From Caenispirillum bisanense (GTDB lineage Bacteria > Pseudomonadota > Alphaproteobacteria > Rhodospirillales > UBA2165): DNA of 64,000 nucleotides. The notes beneath the pieces were generated by a model, which did not search any database, was not told where the DNA came from, and worked only from the letters and a program-made list of their open reading frames with translations. Every line of letters starts with the position of its first letter. The first letter of the stretch is position 1. Positions 52,087 through 61,109 of this stretch are shown in pieces. The stretch lies in the NCBI GenBank assembly GCA_945877815.1, contig CAMDWJ010000003.1, positions 62,001 through 126,000 of the forward strand, read 5' to 3'. The translations under genes were made by a program, and so were the position numbers.

Positions 52087-52119
52087 CGTCATGCCCCGCT
52101 TTATGCGGGGCATCCATCG
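52087..52119. repeat. REP-type hairpin (GTCATGCCCC...GGGGCATCC)
   Basis: ATGCCCCGC (52091-52099), loop TTTAT, GCGGGGCAT (52105-52113): a perfect 9-bp stem. Its flanks CGTCATG and CATCCATCG match the arms of the 26114-26252 element. It could terminate transcription from the membrane-protein gene. Confidence 0.75.
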
Positions 52120-52124
52120 TAAGG

Positions 52125-52295
52125 CTAGATCATTGTCTCGGAGATATCCTCCCAATGGGGATTTTCACCGACGATCAGATTGATTTTCCAATCGCGCGGC
52201 CAATGTTTGATACGTTTCTCACGTTGAATGGCATCCGTAATGTCGTCGTGCCATTCGGCATAAACCAATAGCTTGAGACCGTATCGTTTCGAGAA
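52125..52295 (-). pseudogene. GIY-YIG nuclease C-terminal fragment
   Basis: The minus-strand stretch FSKRYGLKLLVYAEWHDD, TDAIQREKRIKHWPRDWKI, then NLIVGENPHWEDISE matches the C-terminal half of YhbQ-type GIY-YIG endonuclease-domain proteins. The GIY-YIG motif half is missing. Homology stops at about 52295, where the E1-beta fragment of the opposite strand begins. Not expected to be functional. Confidence 0.78.
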
Positions 52296-52515
52296 GACCG
52301 CGCGCCTCGTCACGGTCGAGGAAAATCCACGCCTGTGCGGCTGGGGTGCGGAGATCGCCTCGCTGGTTGCCGAGGAATTGTTCTACGATCTCGATGGGCC
52401 GATCGTGCGCATCACCACGCCGCATATCCCGCTGCCGTCCGCCGACGCGCTCGAGGATGCGACCGTGCCGAGCGTCGCGCGCATCGTCGAGACCATCCGC
52501 ACGAAGATAGATTGA
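52294..52515 (+). pseudogene. C-terminal fragment of a 2-oxo-acid dehydrogenase E1-beta subunit
   Basis: Residues KTARLVTVEENPRLCGWGAE, SLVAEELFYDLDGP and ITTPHIPLPSADALEDATVPS match the C-terminal domain of the E1 beta subunit of pyruvate or branched-chain dehydrogenases. The rest of the gene, including the ThDP-binding region, is absent. It lies 163 bp before the E2 gene, the order E1 to E2 as expected in an operon, so E1-alpha and most of E1-beta were lost here. Confidence 0.8.
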
Positions 52516-52552
52516 TCGTGTTCAAGAACAATTTGCGATTGAACAAATTCCT

Positions 52553-52661
52553 TCCCTCTCCGCCCCTTGGGGGGGAGAGGGTCAGGGTGAGGTGGGGGAC
52601 TCCGGGCCCCGCCCGGCTCGCCGACGCTCGCCACCCTCTCCTCCCTGAAGGGCGGAGAGGG
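52553..52661. repeat. Two GC-rich palindromic repeat units before the E2 gene
   Basis: Unit one (52554-52581) and unit two (52634-52661) both have the form CCCTCTC...GAGAGGG with inner GGCGGAGAGGG or CTCTCCGCC. Same family as the terminator at 21744-21775 and the units near 28.1 and 30.2 kb. They may terminate upstream transcription. Confidence 0.6.
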
Positions 52662-52678
52662 TTCGGGACTTAACGTCC

Positions 52679-53848
52679 ATGGATATCGTGATGCCGCAGC
52701 TGGGCGAAACCGTGTCGGAAGGCACGGTGACGCAATGGCTAAAGAAGGCCGGCGATGCAGTGAGGCGCGACGAATTGCTGTTCGTCGTCGGCACCGACAA
52801 GGTCGAGATGGAAATCCCGGCCCCCGCCGACGGTACGCTCGCCGAGATCCTCGTCGAAGCGGGCCAAACGGTCGATGTCGGAACCCGCCTCTGTGTGATC
52901 GACGATGGCAAGGGGACCGTAGCCCTCGCAGCAAAACCGGCCGCCGCGCCCATGGTCGCGACTGCGACCGCGCCAACAACCGCGACGGTCGCGCGCGGCG
53001 ATACACAAAAACTATCGCCCGTCGTGCGCAAGCTGCTGGCCGAACATAACCTCACCCCCGAGGATGTGACCGACAGCGGCGGCGACGGGCGTATCACGCG
53101 CGAAGACGTGTTGGCTTTCGTCGCGGCCAACAAAGACAGCGTTTCGGCGAAAGGCCCGGCGATCGCCGAAACCATCCCGTTCAGTTATCGCCGCAAGATG
53201 ATCGCTGCGCATATGACCCGCTCGCTCCAAACCAGCGCGCATGTCGTCCAGGCGATGGAAGTGGATTTCGGCGCCGTCGAACCGGTGCGCAAGGCCAACA
53301 AGCTCACCTATCTGCCCTTTATCGCGCACGCGCTCTGCGCCGCGATCAAGGATTTCCCGCGCGTCAATGCGACCATCGAGAAGGAGACCCTCGTCGTCTA
53401 TCGCGACATCAATCTCGCCGTCGCCATCGATCTCGACTTCGAAGGGCTGATGACCCCGGTGATCAAAGGTGCGGACAAGCTGTCGGTCGCCGAAATCGCC
53501 CGCGCCATCTACGATCTTGCGACGCGCGCGCGTGCCGGGCAATTGAGGCCGGACGAGATGACGCAAGCGACCTACACGATCTCGAATTCGGGATCCTACG
53601 GCACGTTGTTCACCGCCTCGATCATCAATCCGCCGCAAGTCGCGATCCTGTCGACCGACGGCGTAAAACGAAAACCGGCGGTGGTCGACACCGACGGCGC
53701 CGAGGAGATCGCGATACGCCCCATCGGCGTGCTCGCCCAAAGTTTCGATCACCGCGCCTTCGACGGCGCCTATTCTGCGGCGTTCCTGAAGCGGCTGAAG
53801 GAGATCATCGAGAAGCGCGATTGGGCAGAAACCCTGGACAGAAATTAA
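52679..53848 (+). CDS. Dihydrolipoamide acyltransferase (E2), now without E1 partner
   Basis: 389 residues: lipoyl domain with the lipoylated Lys in GTDKVEME (Lys41), a peripheral-subunit-binding domain (SPVVRKLLAEHNLTPEDV) and the catalytic domain with HRAFDG near 358-363. All key residues are intact, so it could be functional, but the E1-beta gene upstream is truncated, and no E1-alpha or E3 gene is nearby. It ends with a TAA that shares its TTAA with the stop codon of the convergent kinase locus. Confidence 0.9.
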   Translation: MDIVMPQLGETVSEGTVTQWLKKAGDAVRRDELLFVVGTDKVEMEIPAPADGTLAEILVEAGQTVDVGTRLCVIDDGKGTVALAAKPAAAPMVATATAPTTATVARGDTQKLSPVVRKLLAEHNLTPEDVTDSGGDGRITREDVLAFVAANKDSVSAKGPAIAETIPFSYRRKMIAAHMTRSLQTSAHVVQAMEVDFGAVEPVRKANKLTYLPFIAHALCAAIKDFPRVNATIEKETLVVYRDINLAVAIDLDFEGLMTPVIKGADKLSVAEIARAIYDLATRARAGQLRPDEMTQATYTISNSGSYGTLFTASIINPPQVAILSTDGVKRKPAVVDTDGAEEIAIRPIGVLAQSFDHRAFDGAYSAAFLKRLKEIIEKRDWAETLDRN

Positions 53849-55279
53849 ACCGGCGCGACCGCGTCGACCGGAATATTCATACGGCAGCGGAAACCCGCCG
53901 GCTCAAAGTGGGTTTCGACCGCACCTTTGAGCTGTTGAGCTATCCCCAATTCGAGCAGCCGGCTGCCGAAGCCCCGTTGGGACGGCGGCACCACCTCGGG
54001 ACCGTTCGATTCCGTCCAATCGACGATCAGAACGGCCTCGCCGCCCATCCCTTCGATGCGCCAAAACACGTCAAGCACACCGCCCGGCACCGACATCGCG
54101 CCGTATTTCGCGGCATTCGTCGCAAGCTCATGCAGCACCAGCGCAAGCGTAACGGCGGCCTGCGGCTGGATGCGAAGCGGACGGCCGGCGAGCCGTATCT
54201 CGCTCATCGCGCCGCGATAGGGAGCGAAAATATCTTCGATCATCACGCCAAGATCGGCCGATTGCCAATCCGATCCCGTCAATTGTTCGTGGACGCGCGC
54301 CAACGCGATAAGCCGCGCGTCGAAACTCCTGCGTACCGGCGCCGGCACGTCGCCCTCGCGCAAGGTGTGTACCGCCAGCGATTGAACCGTGCCAATGATG
54401 TTCTTGACCCGATGATTGAGTTCCTCGATCAAGGTTCGTTGGCGTTCGTCGGCAAGCTGGCGTTCGGTCACGTCCTGAAGGACGCGCAATCCGTATTTGA
54501 AATTGCCCGCCTCGTCGCACACCGACGAGGACAGCACCGATATCCAGATCACGGTGCCGTCTTTTTTTGACGAAGCGCTTTTCAATCGCATAACGATCGT
54601 AACCGCCGGTCACCTGCTGACGATAATTGAGGCGATCGCGCGCGATGTCATCGGGATGGGTGCGGTAATACATCGTGTGGCCAAGCAATTCCTCGCGCGA
54701 GAAACCGGAGATCCGGCAAACCGCCTCGTTCACGCACAGAATCTTGCCGGTCTCATCGGCTTCGGCGATGCCGACATCCACGTGATCGTAGGTCACCGAC
54801 AAGCGTTGATCGCGTTCCCGCAACTCGTCTTCCATCCGCCGGTATTCGCTCAGATCTTGGAAGCAATTGATCGTACCGACGGCAACGCCGTCGTCATCGA
54901 GGACGGGATCGACATTTGCCAAAACCGCAATGCGGGTCCCATCGGGCCGTTCCAAGACCAGGTACCGATCGCGCATCGGCCTGCCGCTGCGCAGAACCTC
55001 GATCATCGGCAATTCGTCTTGGCGGAGCGCACGCCCATCTTCCTGGAACAAGTGGCAGGAAGTCCCGTAGCGGGTTACATCAGATGTCAAATCCGGCGTG
55101 CAGCCCCACATTTCGGTCGCGCGGCGGTTAAATCGTACCATCCCGCCGTCGCCATCGCAGATGCAGATCGCAACCGGCAACCCATCCCACAGGGAGGAAG
55201 ACGGCCCACGAAACGAGTCCTGCAAAATCTGAAGCACCTTCGGTACGCGCTGGGCGTAACGGGCATCCACGACATTCAT
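53845..55279 (-). pseudogene. PAS-PAS-HWE sensor histidine kinase, frameshifted at an A7 run
   Basis: Reading from an ATG at 55279: two PAS domains (LPVAICICDGDGGMVRFNRR; DVGIAEADETGKILCVNEAV). At the 7-T run 54562-54568 (A7 on the coding strand) the frame changes: EKRFVKK then RRHRD in frame one versus KKDGTVIWISVLSSS in frame two. Removing one A restores a continuous kinase whose HWE domain has ELNHRVKNIIGTVQSL (His), HELATNAAKYGA and the VDWTESNGPEV box. So either an assembly indel, a recent inactivation or a slippage site. Full length would be about 477 residues. Confidence 0.85.
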
Positions 55280-55527
55280 ATGATAATCGCCCCTTTGCGA
55301 GCGCCGGAGTTTTTTCCTATCGCACAACCGAGAGTATTTCAAATAAATAATACGTATAATCCACAGGTCTTTTAACGGCGAGCCACAAGCTCGATAAACG
55401 TGTTTTTATTCAAATTGCATACAATCTTCGGAAGCATAATGACTCCAATAGCTTATCCTGCAACGTTCAGATTCCGGTGCCACGGAGGCGCTTGTTTGAA
55501 ACTTGCGCCTTAGTATCGTGGGGCCGC
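55280..55527. promoter_or_regulatory. AT-rich intergenic region between kinase and MetE-like gene
   Basis: 248 bp with an AT-rich block AAATAAATAATACGTATAAT and a CAAATTGCATACAATC segment further right. It should contain the promoters of the divergent kinase and methyltransferase-like genes. No ORF. Confidence 0.4.
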
Positions 55528-55585
55528 ATGACAGTCGCCTCCCCGTCCACGCCCCCCCCCCCTCGTCGCGCATCTCGTCGGCAGT

Positions 55586-56587
55586 GTGCCTCTGGCGGAC
55601 GCGGCGGCCGTGTTCCGCAAACTCGGTCCGGAGCTCGGGCCATACCTCCGCCGCCTGCCCGATGGCGAGACCGGGCGGCGTGCCGACTGGATCGGGTTCG
55701 TGCGCCGCAATCTCGGCCGCAACCCCGCCTTCGAAAAAGACACCGACGTTGCGAACTTTCAATTCAAGCAATGGGACGGCAAGGTCGTCATGGAATGGCC
55801 GCTACTGCGCTTCGCGTCCGGCGCGGATCGCAAGGCAGTTTCCTTCACGACCGGATATGCATCGGATGCGATCGCATCCCACGCGGTTTACGCCCGCGCA
55901 CGCGCCGACGGCATCATTCCTGCGCATATCAAATTCCAGATCTGCGCGGCCACACCGCATGCCATTTCCTATATGTACGTGACACCTCGCGACCAGGCCG
56001 ATTTCACGCGCGCCTATAGCAAACATCTGATCGGCGAAGTCGCCGCCATCGCCGATGCCCTGCCGCATGCGGAGCTCGCCCTGCAATGGGACGTCTGCCA
56101 GGAAGTCCTGATGTGGGAGGGGTGTTTCGAACAGCCGCCGGGCTATAAGGACGAGATCATTGCCTCGCTCGCCGCCACTGGCGACGCCGTCCCGGCCGAC
56201 ATCGAACTCGGCTACCATTTGTGTTACGGCAGCCCGCTGGATGAGCATTGCGTGCAGCCCAAGGATCTCGGGGTCTGTGTCGAAATGACGACGGCCATCC
56301 TCGGTGCCGTTCGACGCAGGGTCCAATATGTGCATCTACCTGTGCCGCACGACCGCCGCGACGAGGATTACGTCCGCCCGCTCGGCGCCCTGATGCTGCC
56401 CGCCGGAACCGATCTCTATATCGGCTGTGTCCATGCCGACAATGCGACCGGCAATGTCAGCCGATTGGCTGCGGCACAGCGTTTTGCCCGGATCGCGGGC
56501 GTAGGCACCGAATGCGGCTGGGGGCGGGGCGATCCGCAGCGCTTAGACGCTATTCTGGCGGCTCATCGCGCCTTGATCGTGTCCTAA
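55586..56587 (+). CDS. MetE-like/UROD-like superfamily protein with C11 tract at the 5' end
   Basis: 333 residues from GTG 55586. Family traits: LPDGETGRRADWIGF, HLCYGSP (His and Cys ligands), VPHDRRDEDYV and GTECGWGRG (Cys). The N-terminal beta-strand HLVGSVPLADA continues upstream in the same frame as LVAHLVGS, and a plausible ATG with MTVASPSTPPP lies at 55528, but an 11-C run (55552-55562) puts it one base out of frame. With ten C the protein would be continuous from 55528. Third such gene in the window; substrate unknown. Confidence 0.82.
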   Translation: MPLADAAAVFRKLGPELGPYLRRLPDGETGRRADWIGFVRRNLGRNPAFEKDTDVANFQFKQWDGKVVMEWPLLRFASGADRKAVSFTTGYASDAIASHAVYARARADGIIPAHIKFQICAATPHAISYMYVTPRDQADFTRAYSKHLIGEVAAIADALPHAELALQWDVCQEVLMWEGCFEQPPGYKDEIIASLAATGDAVPADIELGYHLCYGSPLDEHCVQPKDLGVCVEMTTAILGAVRRRVQYVHLPVPHDRRDEDYVRPLGALMLPAGTDLYIGCVHADNATGNVSRLAAAQRFARIAGVGTECGWGRGDPQRLDAILAAHRALIVS

Positions 56588-56725
56588 AACGGTTACAGCC
56601 AATCGGCCTTAAAAAAGCCACTCTGGGACATGAATCTGTTAAGAATCAATTTTATATACTGAGGGCGCCGGACATCGAGCGTCCGTGCGTGCACACGAAC
56701 CCTGAGCAGATTTCAGAAGCCCGAG

Positions 56726-57940
56726 ATGCCCGCAGATAAAAAACCGCAAAGAACCGAACCCAGTTTTGGACCCTCTGCAGACCCGGGGGCGGATACCGGC
56801 GGCGGCGGCGCGCCGCATGCGGCGAAACCCAAGCGGACCTTATCGTCGGAGTTCAAGGCGATTCCTGCCGACCGAGCCGGCGGGGCGCCCATCGATCCGG
56901 CGGCGTTGCGCGCCGCCTTTCGGACCGAGCGCGCCGAGCCGTCGCTCCATTCTCATCGCGCGTCCGCTGGCGCCGGCGACGAACGCTCGCGCGCACCGTT
57001 GTCCACCGATCCCGAAGCTCAGCGCGCCGCACAGCGCGCGCAAACCGCCACGACGCGCGGCGGCATGCTCGGCACGGTCGTAACACTGGCGTCGATCGCC
57101 GTGCTCGCGGGCGTCCTCGCGATCAGGTTTCCCGAATATCTTCCGGCCAGCGTGACATCGCTGTGGCGTTCGCCTGCCCCTCCCGTACGCGAGGTTGCTT
57201 CGACGGCATCGACCCCGTCCGTGACGCCGTTCAGTCCGCCCCCGCAAACGCCGCTGCTTGGCACGACGCCCACCGGGCCGGCCTCCGCCTCTCCGCCAAA
57301 GATCGATCCCATGGCGCAAGAGATCGGTACCGCACGCCTAGCGACGCCGCCTGTATCGAATACGAAAAACGCGCCCGCCATAGCTCCCTCACCCGAGAAA
57401 GAAACCAATCTCGCGCTTGCGACCCAAGGCATGAAGGCCGTTGAGCCGCCGCCACAACAAGCACTGCCGCAAGTGCAACCGCCGGCGAACCAATCGCCCA
57501 AGAGCCAAACCCAGCCGGCGCCCGTCGCACCTAAAGCCACGGCGACGGCTACGCCGAAAGCCGCCTCGGCGCCCGTTCCCGCACAACCCGTTGCCCAACC
57601 TAAGCAGCAGACGCAACCCCAGGCGCAAACCAAGGCACCGCAGGAAGATTTTCTGGCGATGGTCAATGGGGCCTTGAAGAACGGAACGCCGGTTGGCGCA
57701 TCGACCAACAATGCCGACGAGGCCAGCGCCGCCGGAGAACTCGTGCAGTCCGTCCAACTTAAGCTTCGCGACCGCGGCTACGATCCGGGCAGCGTCGATG
57801 GGCGCGCCGGAACCAAGACGACCGAAGCCATTCGCTCCTTCCAGCGCAGCGTCGGCATGAATCCCGACGGACAGATCGATATGGCTCTCATGGAAAAATT
57901 GGGCGTTGTCGGGAAACGGCTCCAGTTCCCCACCCGCTAA
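56726..57940 (+). CDS. Peptidoglycan-binding-domain membrane protein
   Basis: 404 residues: charged N-terminus (1-110), one membrane helix (GGMLGTVVTLASIAVLAGVL, about 113-134), a long Pro/Ala/Gln-rich periplasmic stalk, and a C-terminal PG_binding_1 domain (ELVQSVQLKLRDRGYDPGSV, KTTEAIRSFQRSVGMNPDG). Predicted topology is N-in with the domain on cell-wall glycan. Ten base pairs before the mechanosensitive-channel gene, suggesting envelope-stress cooperation. It is not obviously an enzyme. Confidence 0.85.
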   Translation: MPADKKPQRTEPSFGPSADPGADTGGGGAPHAAKPKRTLSSEFKAIPADRAGGAPIDPAALRAAFRTERAEPSLHSHRASAGAGDERSRAPLSTDPEAQRAAQRAQTATTRGGMLGTVVTLASIAVLAGVLAIRFPEYLPASVTSLWRSPAPPVREVASTASTPSVTPFSPPPQTPLLGTTPTGPASASPPKIDPMAQEIGTARLATPPVSNTKNAPAIAPSPEKETNLALATQGMKAVEPPPQQALPQVQPPANQSPKSQTQPAPVAPKATATATPKAASAPVPAQPVAQPKQQTQPQAQTKAPQEDFLAMVNGALKNGTPVGASTNNADEASAAGELVQSVQLKLRDRGYDPGSVDGRAGTKTTEAIRSFQRSVGMNPDGQIDMALMEKLGVVGKRLQFPTR

Positions 57941-57950
57941 GCGGGTGCGT

Positions 57951-60194
57951 ATGTCCTCCTTCGCGGCCCGCCTTCGCACCGGATCGGCTGCACTCCTTGT
58001 CGCACTGCTGGTCGCCGTCGCCTCGGTGATGCCCGCACCCGCGACGGCGCAGGTTGCGGGCACGGTCAGCGCCCAGGAACTCGACTCGCTCATCCAAACC
58101 CTGGAGAACGACAAAAGCCGCGCCGATTTCGTTCGCAACCTGAAGACATTGCAGGAGGCGCAACGCGCCGCCGCGAAAGGCACCGAAATCGCCCCCGACA
58201 ACTGGCTCGCGCAATTTTCGGGTCAATTGCGCAACGCGGTCGGCAACGTCGCAGCGCTGGGCGGCGGCATCGACGTGCGGCGCTTCACGACCTGGCTGCA
58301 AGACCGCATCACCGATCCGGGCTCGCGCCAACGCGGCTTCGAAGATTTCCTCAAGATCGTCGCGATCATCGCCAGCGGCATCATGACCTTCCTGGTCATA
58401 AACTTTTTGCTCAAGCGCCCGCGCGCGGCCATCGAAAACCGCACGCATGCGTCGATCTTCTCGCAGCTGCTCTTTGCCTTTCTGCGTCTCATGCTGGATT
58501 TCATCCCGCTGGCAGCCGGCGCCGGGCTGTCGCTTGCCATCGCAGGCCTGATCGAACCCCGCCAATTGACCCGGCTGATCGCGCTCGCCTTCGTCAACGC
58601 GCTGGTGGCCAGCGAGTTACTCACCATGCTCGCGCGCTTCGCGCTGGCACCACGCGTGTCCAACCTGCGCGTCCTGCCCTTTGCCGACGAGACCGCCTAT
58701 TATTTGTATATCTGGATCTGCCGGCTCGGCTATGTGGCGCTCTACGGCTATTTCGCCCTCGAAGCCTGCCTGCTGATGGGATTGTCGAAGCCCGCCTATA
58801 GCGTGCTGATCAATCTTCTCGGCCTTGTCATCGCGCTGCTGGTCATCATTTTCGTCCTGCAAAACCGCGAGACGGTGGCGACCAATATCCGCCGCGCCCG
58901 CGAGAGCGAAAGCCAATGGGTCGCATTCCGTCGCCCGCTCGCCGCGGTTTGGCATCTGCTAGCGATCTTTTATGTCGTCGCCCTTTATCTCGTTCTGTCG
59001 TTGCGCGGGAATGATGGCACGGCCTTCATCATCCGCGGCAGCCTACTGACGGCCGCAGTCCTATTCGTCGTCTGGCTGTTGGACGGTGCGGTCCGTTCGA
59101 TCACGCTACGCGGCTTCAAGATCGCCGAAGATGTGCAAGGCCGCTTCCCGGGCCTGCAGACCAAGGTCAACCGTTATACAGTCGCCATCAACGTCGTCTT
59201 GCGATCCTTCATCGCGGCGCTTGCCGCCGCGACAATCCTCGAAGCCTGGGGTGTGGGGGTTTTCAATTGGATCGGAAGTCCGCTCGGCCAACGCATGGCC
59301 TCGGCCACGATCAGCATCGTCGTCATCTTGGCCTTGGCTCTAACGACCTGGGAGTTGGTCAGTTCGTTGATCGAGCGGCGCCTGACCGGTTCGGCCAATG
59401 GGCGCAGCATCAGCACGCGCGCGCTCACACTTCTGCCGCTCGCGCGCACCGTGCTGCGGCTCATTCTGATCGTGCTGGTGACGATGGTGGTGCTGGCCGA
59501 AATCGGCATGAACATCACGCCGCTGCTGGCCGGCGCCGGCGTCATCGGTCTCGCCGTCGGGTTCGGCGCACAGAAACTCGTGCAGGATGTCATCACCGGC
59601 TGGTTCATCTTGATGGAGGATACGATCTCGGTCGGCGACAATGTCGATCTCGGCAGCCACGCAGGCTTGGTCGAACGCATCAATATCCGCACCATCCAAT
59701 TGCGCGACGGCGAGGGCGCCATCCACACGATCCCCTTCAGCGCGGTCAATGCCATCACCAACAAGACGCGCGATTTCTCGTTCTATCAGGTCGATGTGCG
59801 GGTTTCCTTCAACGAGGATACGGACCGCGTGGTTACAATCCTAAAATCGGTCGGCGAAGAGATGCGCGAGGACAAGGTCCTCGGACGCGACATTCTTGCC
59901 CCCGTCGATATCGACGGTGTGGAGCGCTTCGACGAATTCGCCGTGATCCTGCGCCCGCGCATCCGCACCCGCGTCGGTCAACAAGGCAAGATCGGGCACG
60001 AGTTCAATCGCCGGCTCAAGAAGGCCTTCGATGCGAACGGCATCGAAATGCCCTATCCACACCGCACGATCTATACCGGGACCCCACGGAAAGCCGCAAC
60101 GACGCAGACCGATGAGTCGGATCGCACGCGGGGCGATGAAATTCGGAGCGATGAGCCGCACATCGACAAGAATGTTCCCCGCTCCACGGATTGA
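57951..60194 (+). CDS. Large MscS-family mechanosensitive channel
   Basis: 747 residues: signal peptide (GSAALLVALLVAVASVMPAPATA), then a periplasmic helical region, about ten transmembrane segments and the MscS core near 530-700 with the pore/gate GLAVGFGAQKLVQDVITGWF and VGDNVDLG. A charged, disordered tail ends the protein. It resembles the larger MscS relatives (YbdG/MscK-like). I chose the ATG at 57951; the track frame starts from a TTG inside the previous gene. Neighbours: PG-binding protein upstream. Confidence 0.9.
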   Translation: MSSFAARLRTGSAALLVALLVAVASVMPAPATAQVAGTVSAQELDSLIQTLENDKSRADFVRNLKTLQEAQRAAAKGTEIAPDNWLAQFSGQLRNAVGNVAALGGGIDVRRFTTWLQDRITDPGSRQRGFEDFLKIVAIIASGIMTFLVINFLLKRPRAAIENRTHASIFSQLLFAFLRLMLDFIPLAAGAGLSLAIAGLIEPRQLTRLIALAFVNALVASELLTMLARFALAPRVSNLRVLPFADETAYYLYIWICRLGYVALYGYFALEACLLMGLSKPAYSVLINLLGLVIALLVIIFVLQNRETVATNIRRARESESQWVAFRRPLAAVWHLLAIFYVVALYLVLSLRGNDGTAFIIRGSLLTAAVLFVVWLLDGAVRSITLRGFKIAEDVQGRFPGLQTKVNRYTVAINVVLRSFIAALAAATILEAWGVGVFNWIGSPLGQRMASATISIVVILALALTTWELVSSLIERRLTGSANGRSISTRALTLLPLARTVLRLILIVLVTMVVLAEIGMNITPLLAGAGVIGLAVGFGAQKLVQDVITGWFILMEDTISVGDNVDLGSHAGLVERINIRTIQLRDGEGAIHTIPFSAVNAITNKTRDFSFYQVDVRVSFNEDTDRVVTILKSVGEEMREDKVLGRDILAPVDIDGVERFDEFAVILRPRIRTRVGQQGKIGHEFNRRLKKAFDANGIEMPYPHRTIYTGTPRKAATTQTDESDRTRGDEIRSDEPHIDKNVPRSTD

Positions 60195-60212
60195 AGAGCC
60201 GGGGCCTGAAGA

Positions 60213-60932
60213 TCAGGCCGCTTCGATCGTCTCAACCCAGGGTTCGATCGTCCCCACCAAGGGAACATGATCGGACGCGATGCGCGTCAACGGCGTGCGG
60301 TGGGCAGCTAGACGTACAAGACGATTGTTCGGGATCGTCCAGATGCGGTCCAGCGATACCATCGGACGGCGCGCCGGAAAGCTGCGCACCTTGGGCATCG
60401 GCATGGGCGCGCCGATCCGCTGCAGATGCCGCCGCTCCGGCCCGAAGATGTTGAAATCGCCGAGCAGAACGGTCAGCGGCTGAGGGTTTTCGGCGAGACG
60501 CGACGCGATCAGCGCGATCTGCTTGCGCCGTTCGGGCGCGAACAATCCGAGATGGGCGGCCAGGATGCGCACCGGGCCGAGGCGCGTTTCGGCCAGGCAA
60601 TCGATGGCGCCCCGCTCGGCGAAGGCCATGACAGTCAGATCGACCAGCGTGATATCGATGATCTCACCCCGCACCAAAAGGGCGTTCCCGAACGGCAGTT
60701 TGCGGCGGTGCAGGCTGGGGCCGGCGACCACGCTCATACCGAGCCGATCTGCGAAGAAGCTCGCCTGTTCCTGCTCGCCTGCCATCAAGCCGCCGACTTC
60801 CTGCAGGGCGATGATATCGGCATCGATTTCGCGCAGAACCTTGAGGATTCGTTCGGGATCATAGCGACGATCGCCGCCCACACAGGAATGCACATTATAA
60901 GTCATGACACGCAACGGCGACGACGACGTCAT
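60213..60932 (-). CDS. Endonuclease/exonuclease/phosphatase family protein
   Basis: 239 residues with the family core: MTYNVHSC (Asn), ALQEVG (Glu), GDFNI (Asp/Asn) and the final SDHVP. These metal-dependent phosphodiesterases include AP endonucleases, sphingomyelinases and inositol phosphatases; no feature here decides which. It has no signal peptide. Tail-to-tail with the channel gene (18 bp) and divergent from the antiporter. Confidence 0.88.
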   Translation of the reverse strand: MTSSSPLRVMTYNVHSCVGGDRRYDPERILKVLREIDADIIALQEVGGLMAGEQEQASFFADRLGMSVVAGPSLHRRKLPFGNALLVRGEIIDITLVDLTVMAFAERGAIDCLAETRLGPVRILAAHLGLFAPERRKQIALIASRLAENPQPLTVLLGDFNIFGPERRHLQRIGAPMPMPKVRSFPARRPMVSLDRIWTIPNNRLVRLAAHRTPLTRIASDHVPLVGTIEPWVETIEAA

Positions 60933-61109
60933 ACAACTTTTCCCCGGGAAAAAGGCGGCGAACAGTCGAACGCCGATACCGACGGGCGATAATCTAGCCG
61001 ACTTCGCGGCAAAAAGAGAGTGTTGGGAACCGAGGGTACGCGATAAGTGATCGACGCCGTCTTGCCAAGAGCCGTTGTGCGGCGGCGGAACGCGGGCTAA
61101 ACATCCTTC

